A stretch of DNA of 18,081 nt from JACPIN01 sp964367085 (GTDB lineage Archaea > Nanobdellota > Nanobdellia > SCGC-AAA011-G17 > ARS1403). The notes below the pieces were generated by a model. That model was given only the letters and a program-made list of their open reading frames with translations, searched no databases and was not told the DNA's origin. Location of the stretch: assembly GCA_964367085.1 (NCBI GenBank), contig CAYIWL010000016.1:1-18081 (forward strand), read 5' to 3'. Positions within the stretch are counted from its first letter, which is position 1, and each line of letters starts with the position of its first letter. Shown here in pieces: positions 6,779 through 13,878 of the stretch. Made by a program: the position numbers and the translations under genes.

Positions 6779-7486
6779 TTATTTACCGAATCTTCTTTCC
6801 CTGTAATTATACTCTTCTATTAATTTGTCAAGTTCTTTTGGTGTAAAATCCGGCCATAAAGTAGAGGAGAAAAATAATTCGGTATAAGCAATGTCCCATA
6901 GTAAAAATGCGGATATCCTTTTTTCAGGGTTCATTCCAGTTTTTATCATCATGTCTGGAGGGGGAATATCGTTTGTGTAAAGATTTTCTTTTATTCTTTC
7001 TCTTGTAATCTCTTCTGGTTTTATCCCGTTTTCAATTAACTTTTTTGTAGCATCAACTATTTCATCTTGTCCATTATAACATAAACAGACATTAAACATT
7101 CTTTCTTTGAAGTTCTCTGTTTTTCTTTCAGCCTGTATAATTAGTTCTTGTTCATCTTTTGGTAAAGATTCTTTCCTTCCAAGTACCCTGAACCTAGTTT
7201 CGTTCTTTACAAACCCGTCTGAATCTATGATGTATTCTTTTAAGTATTTTTTATGAAGCTTGAAATGTAAAGCAAGTTCTTTTTTATTCCTTTTTAGGTT
7301 TTCATTAGAAAGAGCATAAACTGTCAGTATTTTTACGCCGATATTCTTACAATGTTCGATAATCTCTTTTAAAGTTTCTGCACCTTGGATGTGTCCCTTG
7401 AGAGGGTTTCCTTTGTTTTTTGTTCCCCACCTTCTATTACCATCCATTTGGATGGCGATATGAGTCGGGGGTTTAGCATTTTCCAT
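6779..7486 (-). CDS. uppS: Cis-prenyltransferase (isoprenyl/undecaprenyl diphosphate synthase family)
   Basis: Adds cis-isoprene units to an allylic diphosphate, giving the dolichol-type carrier lipid for glycan assembly in archaea. The 235-residue protein begins MENAKPPTHIAIQMDGNRR, with catalytic D15, and shows YALSNENLKR (usually STEN-x-KR), CLCYNGQDEI, and the C-terminal TGMNPEKRISAFLLWDIAYTELFF. The usual diphosphate-binding stretch is IRTGGExRIS. Here the first Arg is Lys and one extra residue (MNP) replaces the second Gly. The first 39 codons overlap the end of the upstream LAGLIDADG gene in another frame. Only a weak GGA lies before the ATG. No promoter is seen within the overlap, so it is probably transcribed through the endonuclease gene. 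Confidence 0.9.
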   Translation of the reverse strand: MENAKPPTHIAIQMDGNRRWGTKNKGNPLKGHIQGAETLKEIIEHCKNIGVKILTVYALSNENLKRNKKELALHFKLHKKYLKEYIIDSDGFVKNETRFRVLGRKESLPKDEQELIIQAERKTENFKERMFNVCLCYNGQDEIVDATKKLIENGIKPEEITRERIKENLYTNDIPPPDMMIKTGMNPEKRISAFLLWDIAYTELFFSSTLWPDFTPKELDKLIEEYNYRERRFGK

Positions 7487-8475
7487 AGGATTCCACTTTG
7501 CTTAATTTTAATTGGGTTAAGTGATGGAAATTCTTTTAAAAATCTTTCTAAATTCTCTTTATTTGTTATCTTGATTTGGTATCCTTTGTTTCTTGGGTGA
7601 TTTGATCTATAAGGTCCGGACCATTTGATATTTAACATTTTACTAACCTCAATTATTGAATATAGTATCTGTGGATTTAGCTGAGATATGGTTACCATTG
7701 GAAACTTTTCTCTATGTAATCTTAAACATCCATCTGCATCAAAAAATCCTACAATAAAACTCTTTTGTATCTCTAAAGGGGAGTCTTTAATTATTTTGGG
7801 AATATCTGTTTTATCATATTTTTTCCCGGTTGGTATTTGACAAATATTCATTAAGAACCTATGAATTGGTTTTGATCTAATCACAAATCTATAAAATGGT
7901 TTGTTTGTTTTTGATAACTCTGAGTAAATTTTTGGCTTGTATCCAAACAGTTCTTCAAATATTTTTGATAGTTTAACAAATGTTTCTTTATGACCGTCTG
8001 TAATTCTTAGTTCACTATTATAACTAGTTAATCTATCATAAGATTTATTGGGATTTGCTAGGTGCCCATCTCCCATTATCACTCCTAAAAGATAAGATAA
8101 TTGATTATCAAGGTATTTTGGTAGTTTTACTCGTTTCCCATTGACGCATCCAAAATAGTTTGAAATAGAGTATATTTCCTCCCACAGATTTTCTAAATCT
8201 TTGTCTGTCTTTTTGCAGGTAACTTTCCAATATTGCAATATCCTATACAAATCTTGTATGGACGTTCCTCCCCTTTCTAGGATCCATCCTGAATAAGTTT
8301 GGTGGCATCTTTTTGACTCGTTTTCAATTATTTCTATTGATTTGAACTCTTTTAATTCTGAGTATATTTTCTTAATTATATACCCTATATGGTAAACCCT
8401 TATGCTATCAGAACCTTTTTTTATGTATTCTTTTTCATCCAATTCCAACAAATAATTAGGTATTTTTATCTTCAT
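7369..8475 (-). CDS. LAGLIDADG homing endonuclease-like protein
   Basis: A 368-residue free-standing protein with two LAGLIDADG helices: YLLGVIMGDGHL (128-139) and FIVGFFDADGCL (240-251). The acidic residues that bind metal in active enzymes are both kept (D136 and D248), so DNA cleavage remains possible. Residues 1-115 form a separate N-terminal part that contains WILERGGTSIQDLYRILQYW (64-83), perhaps a helix-turn-helix. The joining GKRVKLPKYLD is typical of archaeal proteins of this group. Residues about 330-368 are encoded inside the start of uppS in another frame, look poorly conserved and may be dispensable. No flanking intein or intron splice motifs are seen, and uppS appears complete. 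It could alternatively act as a DNA-binding regulator. A TATA-like box 25 bases before the ATG supports the start. Confidence 0.85.
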   Translation of the reverse strand: MKIKIPNYLLELDEKEYIKKGSDSIRVYHIGYIIKKIYSELKEFKSIEIIENESKRCHQTYSGWILERGGTSIQDLYRILQYWKVTCKKTDKDLENLWEEIYSISNYFGCVNGKRVKLPKYLDNQLSYLLGVIMGDGHLANPNKSYDRLTSYNSELRITDGHKETFVKLSKIFEELFGYKPKIYSELSKTNKPFYRFVIRSKPIHRFLMNICQIPTGKKYDKTDIPKIIKDSPLEIQKSFIVGFFDADGCLRLHREKFPMVTISQLNPQILYSIIEVSKMLNIKWSGPYRSNHPRNKGYQIKITNKENLERFLKEFPSLNPIKIKQSGILWKMLNPRLISPSKWMVIEGGEQKTKETLSRDTSKVQKL

Positions 8476-8493
8476 GGTAAATTTCGATTTTTT

Positions 8494-8506
8494 GTTTTAT
8501 AAATAA
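8494..8506 (-). promoter_or_regulatory. TATA-like box for the LAGLIDADG-uppS unit
   Basis: Minus-strand TTATTTATAAAAC is centred about 25 bases before the ATG at 8475. A leaderless mRNA would start at the endonuclease and continue into uppS. Confidence 0.6.
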
Positions 8507-8532
8507 CTTGCGAGGGTACGTGGCAGGTGAAA

Positions 8533-8541
8533 CATAAACTA
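8533..8541 (+). promoter_or_regulatory. Weak TATA-like box for the rnp3 unit
   Basis: CATAAACTA lies about 21 bases before the ATG at 8558 (about 25 bases at its upstream end) in the 82-base divergent gap. It is a poorer match than the other boxes, but no Shine-Dalgarno precedes this ATG either. Confidence 0.3.
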
Positions 8542-8557
8542 TAACAGTAATCTTTAA

Positions 8558-9139
8558 ATGAGTGTTAATATTTTATTTTATGACATGATAGACTTTGTTT
8601 TGAACAATGGACTGGCCAAGTTAGGCAGTAAATATGGCTTTGATAAAATCTGCTGTTTGAGCTTAATTGATGCAGATAATGCTATTGATTTCAGGAAAAA
8701 ACTTTCCAAAGCGGATGGATTAACTGCTGCTAGGGCTAATGAGAATTTTTCGAGAGAGATTTTTGAGAGCAATAAAGTAAATCTTGTCTTCGGTCTTGAA
8801 AACGCAAAAGAAAAGGATAATCTGCATTACAAAAAATCCGGACTGGATAACGTTCTCTGCGGACTTGCAAATAAGAATAGGATAAGTATAGGGTTTAGTT
8901 TTTACGAGGTTTTACATGCAAAAGATAAGGGGAGATTAATCGGAAGGATGATTCAGAATGTCAAGCTCTGCAAAAAGTATAATGTCAATATGGTGGTTGC
9001 GAGCTTTGCTAAAGATAGATATGATTTGAGGTTGAGAAACGACTTAGAAGCGTTTGGAAGGTTAATTGGGATAGATAAGTTTGACAATACTAAAGTTTTT
9101 AAATTAAAAGAAAATAGTGATATTAAGGTGATTGGGTAA
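8558..9139 (+). CDS. rnp3: RNase P protein component 3 (Rpp30)
   Basis: Protein subunit of ribonuclease P, which removes the 5' leader of pre-tRNA. In archaea Rpp30 pairs with Pop5 to support the catalytic domain of the RNA. The 193-residue protein shows the diagnostic second half: DNVLCGLANKNRISIGFSF (about 100-118), GRMIQNVKLCKKYNVNMVVAS and RNDLEAFGRLIGI. The N-terminal strand NILFYDMIDF matches the start of the PHP-like barrel. It is slightly shorter than many Rpp30 proteins. The Pop5 partner is also in this window at 13879. Its final codons carry AAGGTGA, the likely Shine-Dalgarno for the lipoprotein gene that begins one base after its stop. Confidence 0.9.
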   Translation: MSVNILFYDMIDFVLNNGLAKLGSKYGFDKICCLSLIDADNAIDFRKKLSKADGLTAARANENFSREIFESNKVNLVFGLENAKEKDNLHYKKSGLDNVLCGLANKNRISIGFSFYEVLHAKDKGRLIGRMIQNVKLCKKYNVNMVVASFAKDRYDLRLRNDLEAFGRLIGIDKFDNTKVFKLKENSDIKVIG

Positions 9140-9140
9140 A

Positions 9141-9434
9141 ATGAAGTTAGGGGTGATCTTGCTGCCTTTATTAGTTTTAATTAATGGGTGTAATAATCCT
9201 GATGCTGATAAAAAAATTGAGTTTGAGTGCGATACTGATTCTGATTGTGTTCTTGCTGGTTGCTCAAGCCAATTATGTGTTAGTGCTGAAAAAACCTCCG
9301 ATATAATAACTACTTGCGAATACAAAGAAGAGTATTCCTGCTTGAAACTGACTAGTTGCGGGTGTGTGAATAATAAATGTGGGTGGAGTGAGAATGATGC
9401 TTACTTGAATTGCTTGGAAGAGGTGAGAGGTTGA
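9141..9434 (+). CDS. Eight-cysteine small lipoprotein
   Basis: A 97-residue exported protein. I chose ATG 9141 because AAGGTGA lies 9 bases upstream. The N-terminus MKLGVILLPLLVLINGC is a short signal peptide with a lipobox-like LINGC, so C17 is a candidate lipidation site. The mature part carries about nine further cysteines in close spacing (CDTDSDC, GCSSQLC, TTC, YSC, TSCGC, NKC, NCL). It resembles the eight-cysteine-cluster proteins found in archaea and bacteria, whose function is unknown to me. Disulfides outside the membrane are likely. Its stop overlaps the TTG start of the subtilase gene (TTGA), and its last codons contain that gene's Shine-Dalgarno, so the two are translationally coupled. 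It may act with the protease. Confidence 0.75.
   Translation: MKLGVILLPLLVLINGCNNPDADKKIEFECDTDSDCVLAGCSSQLCVSAEKTSDIITTCEYKEEYSCLKLTSCGCVNNKCGWSENDAYLNCLEEVRG
9420..9426 (+). promoter_or_regulatory. SD sequence that fixes a TTG start for the subtilase
   Basis: GAGGTGA lies 4 bases before TTG at 9431, inside the end of the lipoprotein gene. It favours TTG 9431 over upstream alternatives and gives a clean signal peptide starting MNKRFIF. Confidence 0.65.
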
Positions 9435-12400
9435 ATAAGAGATTTATTTTTACATTGTTGTTCTTGATGTTGCTTGTCGTAGGTAATGCTGGCGATGGGA
9501 TTGATCCTAAAGTTGATGAGAAAGTAATTGAAGATCTTCAGGAAAATGGAGATGCTAAAGTCATTGTAATCTTGAAAGATGAAATCGAGACAGGTACTGG
9601 GATTTTTTCTGCTCAAGAAGAAGTTAGTGTAAATGATGTCGTTGAAGAGCTGAACATTAACAAAGAAAAAGAATTTAGTGTGATTAATGGATTTTCTGGA
9701 GAGATTTCTTCTAATGATTTAGAAAATTTGCTTGAAGATGAGAGAGTTGAAAAAATTGAGTATGATTATCCTATAAGATTATTTTTACAAGACTCGGTTG
9801 ACTTGATTAATGCTTCTGTTGTGCACACTTTAAATTATAATTTTGGGAATATAACCGGTAGAGACCAGGCTGTTTGTATTTTAGATACTGGAATAAATTA
9901 TACTCATCCTGGATTAGGCGGATGCTTCGGGAATAATTCTCTTTCTTCTGGATGTAAAGTTCTTGGCGGGCATGATTATGTTAATGGAACTAGTGATGCA
10001 ATGGACGATAATGGTCATGGAACCCATGTTGCAGGTATCGTTGCCAGCAATAGTACTCCTATTGGAGTAGCTCCTGATTCTTTTTTGATTTCTATAAAAG
10101 TTTTGAATGATGCAGGAAGTGGCTATCTCTCTGATGCCGTATTGGGGGTTGAATGGTGTGCTAATAATGCAACTGCTTTTAATATTTCTGTGATTAGCAT
10201 GAGCCTTGGTACGGATACTTCATATGAGAGTAATTGTGATGGTTCTTTTTCTTCATTAGCTAGCGCGATTAACAATGCTGTTGGCAATGATATTGTTGTT
10301 TTAGCTGCTGCAGGAAATGCTGGGAATACTACTGCCATCTCAAGCCCGGCATGCATCACTAATGCAACTGCTGTTGGATGGAGTGATAAAAATGATAATG
10401 TTTATTCTAGCAGCAATAGGAATAGTTTAGTAAAATTATTTGCTCCTGGAAGTTCTATTAATTCTACGAGCATTAACGGAGATTATGAGGAAAAATCTGG
10501 AACCAGCATGGCAACTCCCCATGTTGCTGGTGCTGTTGCTTTGTTGAAACAATACTATAATGATACGAGCTTAAATGTAAATGTTTCAAGAATTATTCAG
10601 GAATTAGAAGAAACCGGAAAATCTATTTCTGATTCTGCTACTGGCTTGACATTTTATAGAATCGATGTATACGATGCTTTGAACGATACTGCAAGACCTA
10701 GGGTAGAGATTGGATTGAGCAATGATACTGTTGAGCTTACTGCTGACAACCTAACTATTAATTTAAATTTTACTGATGCCTTTTTGGATTCTACAAGCAG
10801 CAACATAAGTTATCCGAGTGGAAATTTATTATCTGATTTTTCTGGAAGTCTCGAGCTAAATCAAGATAATCTGACCGAGGTTGGCATTTATACAATTGTT
10901 GCTTGGGCTAACGACACAAATTATAACGAAAACCTAACTAGCAAAACTTTCACGGCTCAAGATACTTCAGGAATTCCTATAGTGAAGTTCTTTAATTATC
11001 CAGAAGCTAATCCGAATTATACCGCGGCAAATGAGGTTTTCTTCAATGTTACTCTGGAGAGTAAATATAACTTGAGCAATGTAACTTTGTATCATAACTT
11101 TACTGACTGGAGTGCAAATGAGACTTTAGTTTTGGATACGAACGAGACTAGTGTTGAGTTCAATGCAAGCTTTGTTGAAGGAATTTATTTTTGGGGAGTT
11201 CAGGCTTGTGACGTGAATAATGTTTGTAATTTTTCAGAAAATAGAACCTTCTTTATTGATCAGAGTAACCCTGTTGTTAATCTAATCTCTCCTAGCAACG
11301 CGACAACTGTGACCGCTTTACCAATTGATTTTACTTTCAATGTGACTGATTACAAAATAGATAGCTGTACTTTAACATTAAATGACGCTGCAAATGAAAC
11401 CTTGAGTTCAGTTACATTAGGAAGCAATAATATATTTACTGAAAACATCTATTATTTGTCGAATGGAAATTATAATTGGAGTGTTAATTGCATAGATGCA
11501 GTTAATAGAAATACAACTTCTGATACTTTTGATTTTACTTTGAGTTGCAGTAGCAGCTTTACAAGAGATTGTACTTCTTATTCTTCCTGTTCTGGAGGGA
11601 CTAAAACCAGACTATGTTATGATGCTAATTATTGCACTAGCGCTGCTGAGAACCAGTCAAGCACTTCTGGATGCTCTGATAATTCTGATGGAGGTGGAAG
11701 TGGAGGAAGCGGAGGAACCGGCGGAGCTGGCGGAGGTGCAACTACAACAACTACAGATCAGTCTGTGCTTAAGTTCCAAGCCAATGCTGGCGACGTCAAA
11801 AGCTTTGGTATAAGCAAGGATGTAGGAATCTCCGGGTTGGATTTGGAGTTTAAGAATGCAGTTGCGAATGCTGAAGTCACAGTTGAGAAACAAGATAGCA
11901 AGCCTTCTGAGGTTGATGCAGTTGAAAATGTGTATAATTATATTAAAATAAATATCAACTTTGTCGACGATGATTTGAAAAGTGCTAAAATAAAATTTAG
12001 TGTTCCAAAAAGCTGGATTCTTACTAATGCTTTGAATGATCCTACAAGCATCTACATGTCCAGATATACCGACGGTAAATGGCAGAAGCTTGAAACTCTG
12101 ACTGCTGGGTTGGAAGAAGAGAACCAGAAATATGAAGCTACCACGCCGGGATTCAGCTTTTTTGCAATAAGCGCTGACAAAGCTGCTGCTGAGGCTACTA
12201 TACTTCAAGCTGCTGCCGAATCAAATGAAACTGAAGAAGTAGCTGCTGAGGAAGAAAAAATAGAAGATAAGAAAGGCGTGTTCTCATTCTTTACCGGAAG
12301 CGTTGTGAAAGTAAAAGATATTATGATGTCTAGAACTTGGTTGTTCGTTGCTGTTGGTCTCATTATCCTTTTGCTTTTAGCCTTTTTAGTTTACAACTTC

Positions 12401-12916
12401 AGATCAAAAATTGGATTCCTTAAAAAAGTAAGCCTGCCGAACATCAACTTGGAGAGATTTGTATTTATTAAAAAGATTGGCGTGAAAATTCGAAATAAGG
12501 AAAAAACGATTAAAAGCAGTTTAAGAATGCGTCATAAGGATAAGATTGCAAGAGAAAGAGATAAATTGGAGCAGGAGAAGAAAAAACTGGAAGAAGAAAG
12601 AAAGGAAGTTGAGAAATTTAGAAAAGAAGAGGAAAGGAATAAAGAAATTGAAGAGAAAAAGAAAATAAAACTGGAAAGAGAGATGGAGATACAAAGAAGA
12701 AGTGCAGAGATGGAGAGAGAGAAGGAAGAGAAAAGGAAACTGAAAGAAGAGGAAGAGGGAGTTAGAAAAGAGAAGAGAATGATCGAAAAGCAGGAGAATG
12801 AAGAAAAAAAGAAGTTAAGATCCATAAAAGAGAAAGAAAGAGAAGAGGCATTTGAAATAAAGCATGACAAGGAAAATAAATGGCGTGATTTTGAATTAGA
12901 AGACTCTGATGATTGA
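9431..12916 (+). CDS. Large membrane-anchored S8 subtilisin-like protease with cytoplasmic charged helix
   Basis: A 1161-residue exported serine protease, starting at TTG 9431. Order: signal peptide (about 1-22); inhibitor-I9-like propeptide (about 25-125) containing VINGFSGEIS; S8 domain with D152 (LDTGINYTHP), H196 (GHGTHVAG), oxyanion N296 (AAAGNAGN) and S359 (SGTSMATPHVAGA). Several beta-sandwich regions follow (about 410-700), then a Cys-rich CSGGTKTRLC stretch and a Gly-rich linker (about 753-770). Next is a PGF-pre-PGF-like domain (about 775-925: VEKQDSKPSEV, KIKFSVPKSW, TPGFSFFAI). One membrane helix (about 970-992) leads to a 169-residue cytoplasmic tail, mostly Lys/Glu/Arg helix (about 1036-1150). 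About 35 Asn-x-Ser/Thr sequons crowd the outer part. The full triad suggests activity. Substrate unknown; the tail is unusual for this class. Confidence 0.92.
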   Translation: MNKRFIFTLLFLMLLVVGNAGDGIDPKVDEKVIEDLQENGDAKVIVILKDEIETGTGIFSAQEEVSVNDVVEELNINKEKEFSVINGFSGEISSNDLENLLEDERVEKIEYDYPIRLFLQDSVDLINASVVHTLNYNFGNITGRDQAVCILDTGINYTHPGLGGCFGNNSLSSGCKVLGGHDYVNGTSDAMDDNGHGTHVAGIVASNSTPIGVAPDSFLISIKVLNDAGSGYLSDAVLGVEWCANNATAFNISVISMSLGTDTSYESNCDGSFSSLASAINNAVGNDIVVLAAAGNAGNTTAISSPACITNATAVGWSDKNDNVYSSSNRNSLVKLFAPGSSINSTSINGDYEEKSGTSMATPHVAGAVALLKQYYNDTSLNVNVSRIIQELEETGKSISDSATGLTFYRIDVYDALNDTARPRVEIGLSNDTVELTADNLTINLNFTDAFLDSTSSNISYPSGNLLSDFSGSLELNQDNLTEVGIYTIVAWANDTNYNENLTSKTFTAQDTSGIPIVKFFNYPEANPNYTAANEVFFNVTLESKYNLSNVTLYHNFTDWSANETLVLDTNETSVEFNASFVEGIYFWGVQACDVNNVCNFSENRTFFIDQSNPVVNLISPSNATTVTALPIDFTFNVTDYKIDSCTLTLNDAANETLSSVTLGSNNIFTENIYYLSNGNYNWSVNCIDAVNRNTTSDTFDFTLSCSSSFTRDCTSYSSCSGGTKTRLCYDANYCTSAAENQSSTSGCSDNSDGGGSGGSGGTGGAGGGATTTTTDQSVLKFQANAGDVKSFGISKDVGISGLDLEFKNAVANAEVTVEKQDSKPSEVDAVENVYNYIKININFVDDDLKSAKIKFSVPKSWILTNALNDPTSIYMSRYTDGKWQKLETLTAGLEEENQKYEATTPGFSFFAISADKAAAEATILQAAAESNETEEVAAEEEKIEDKKGVFSFFTGSVVKVKDIMMSRTWLFVAVGLIILLLLAFLVYNFRSKIGFLKKVSLPNINLERFVFIKKIGVKIRNKEKTIKSSLRMRHKDKIARERDKLEQEKKKLEEERKEVEKFRKEEERNKEIEEKKKIKLEREMEIQRRSAEMEREKEEKRKLKEEEEGVRKEKRMIEKQENEEKKKLRSIKEKEREEAFEIKHDKENKWRDFELEDSDD

Positions 12917-12942
12917 TTACAATATTTCTAATGATGGTAATA

Positions 12943-12950
12943 TTTAAATA
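12943..12950 (+). promoter_or_regulatory. TATA-like box for the 12972 gene
   Basis: TTTAAATA is centred about 26 bases before the ATG at 12972, with no Shine-Dalgarno. Leaderless transcription is likely. Confidence 0.55.
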
Positions 12951-12971
12951 ATAAAATGGTTTTATCTTTTT

Positions 12972-13325
12972 ATGCGGTATCCTGAATATAGGATTGATTT
13001 TAACGGGAAACGAGCTATATTGCGAAGTCAAGATAGATCAGTTAGATGTGTAGATTTATCTACTGGCGAGGAGTCTCGGTTTTCTCCTTCTGAACAGATT
13101 ATTTTATCATGTTACTTTATGACAATGGAGTATTATGAAATTCATGGAAGAGATGTATGTGATCAGATATTGTTAATTGATCCTCCAGAGATTACTCCAG
13201 AAGAGGCAGAAGTTTGTATAGGTCAATTACAAAGATTATATCATCTAAAGCCATTAACTCTAGAGAGAAGAGCAGGAAAGTGGATGGCAACGCAATTTTT
13301 AGAAAATCAGATTTATTTAAATTAA
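12972..13325 (+). CDS. Orphan hypothetical protein, 117 residues
   Basis: I do not recognise this protein. It begins MRYPEYRIDFNGKRAILRSQ, with a beta-rich first 40 residues. A helical middle (about 40-60, SPSEQIILSCYFMTMEYYEI) and a segment DPPEITPEEAEVCIGQLQRL (64-83 region) follow. The second half might be a small helix-turn-helix-like or tetrahelical fold, but this is a guess. Three Cys are present (C26, C47, C62, with another near C81) in no metal-binding pattern I know. The promoter geometry, good length and Glu/Leu-rich helices support a real gene. It converges on the 13332 gene with only 6 bases between stops. Both sit between the protease unit and the superoperon, as an accessory pair would. 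Confidence 0.65.
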   Translation: MRYPEYRIDFNGKRAILRSQDRSVRCVDLSTGEESRFSPSEQIILSCYFMTMEYYEIHGRDVCDQILLIDPPEITPEEAEVCIGQLQRLYHLKPLTLERRAGKWMATQFLENQIYLN

Positions 13326-13331
13326 AATGTG

Positions 13332-13688
13332 TTATTGATGAAACTGTGACATAAACTCTTCATATTCCAAAGATAGATACCCTGAAACTCTATTAACAAA
13401 TTCTATATGTTGATGCTGATTAGCTAGCGCCATTAGTTCTTGATAACTTTCCTTATAAATACCAATTGTTTCCCTCTTAACAATTTCATAAATCCTCTGT
13501 CCGTCTGGATTATTTCTCATCATGCATTCCCAGCCATTTAGCTCAGATTTTCTGGAAGCAGGATTAAGATACTTTACGAGCTTTAAGAACTTGAGACAAT
13601 TTTCAAAACCTTGATCTAATAGCTTATTTTCTAATTCTGTTCGGGATTCTTCGTTCTTTAATATTGTATCTATCTCTTTTCTGTTCAT
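13332..13688 (-). CDS. Orphan hypothetical protein, 118 residues, helical
   Basis: Not recognised. The 118-residue protein looks almost fully helical: KEIDTILKNEESRTELENKL (about 4-23), ENCLKFLKLVKYL (about 29-41), a NGWECMMRNNPDGQRIYEIV turn (about 51-70) and YKESYQELMALANQHQHIEF (about 78-97). No signal peptide, membrane segment or obvious metal site is seen. A minus-strand TATA-like box 26 bases before the ATG (13711-13718) supports the start and a leaderless mRNA. It is convergent with the 12972 gene. Its promoter side faces the Pop5 superoperon across about 190 bases. The pair could be a recent insertion or a lineage-specific module; nothing here proves a toxin-antitoxin role. Confidence 0.65.
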   Translation of the reverse strand: MNRKEIDTILKNEESRTELENKLLDQGFENCLKFLKLVKYLNPASRKSELNGWECMMRNNPDGQRIYEIVKRETIGIYKESYQELMALANQHQHIEFVNRVSGYLSLEYEEFMSQFHQ

Positions 13689-13710
13689 GTACCGAATTCA
13701 GAGAAAATCC

Positions 13711-13718
13711 TTTATAAA
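13711..13718 (-). promoter_or_regulatory. TATA-like box for the 13332-13688 gene
   Basis: TTTATAAA, reading GATTTATAAAG on the minus strand, is centred about 26 bases before the ATG at 13688. Confidence 0.55.
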
Positions 13719-13798
13719 TCTTGCTATTTCTCTACGTTATTATTACCGTTAAGTTATCAAACCTAATTGAAACTTGAGTCAAATCTTGTTTTTTTATT

Positions 13799-13813
13799 AG
13801 ATTACCATAATCT
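13799..13813. repeat. Inverted repeat directly upstream of the superoperon TATA box
   Basis: AGATTA CCA TAATCT is a perfect 6-bp inverted repeat with a 3-base spacer. It overlaps the left edge of the TATA box at 13812-13820, where a repressor or activator site, or part of the TFB-recognition element, would lie. A run of seven T at 13789-13795 precedes it. In an AT-rich genome chance occurrence is possible. Confidence 0.35.
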
Positions 13814-13820
13814 TTATAAA
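13812..13820 (+). promoter_or_regulatory. TATA box of the pop5-psmA-exosome superoperon
   Basis: CTTTATAAA lies about 60 bases before the Pop5 ATG. Transcription would begin near 13840, leaving a leader of about 35-40 bases with GAGGT at 13862-13866. This is the one clear leadered first gene on the plus strand. Confidence 0.6.
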
Positions 13821-13878
13821 GACCTGTTTCTTGAATGCTCTGGGAGAGAAAAAGAAAATATGAGGTTTCTAGACTTAA

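Noticed and set aside
7369..8475. Intein or intron interrupting uppS
   Set aside because: uppS looks complete from its conserved N-terminus, and no splice-junction motifs (N-terminal Cys/Ser, C-terminal HN) flank the LAGLIDADG frame.
12532..12870. Minus-strand Ser/Phe-rich open frame
   Set aside because: It is the antisense shadow of the Lys/Glu/Arg-rich helix of the subtilase tail; its composition is explained by that.
13789..13795. Run of seven T upstream of the superoperon promoter as a terminator
   Set aside because: No plus-strand gene ends nearby; the closest stops more than 450 bases earlier, so the run has no clear transcript to end.
13689..13834. Possible small RNA gene in the gap before Pop5
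   Set aside because: No tRNA fold, box C/D motifs or stable hairpin could be made out; the gap is explained by two divergent promoters.
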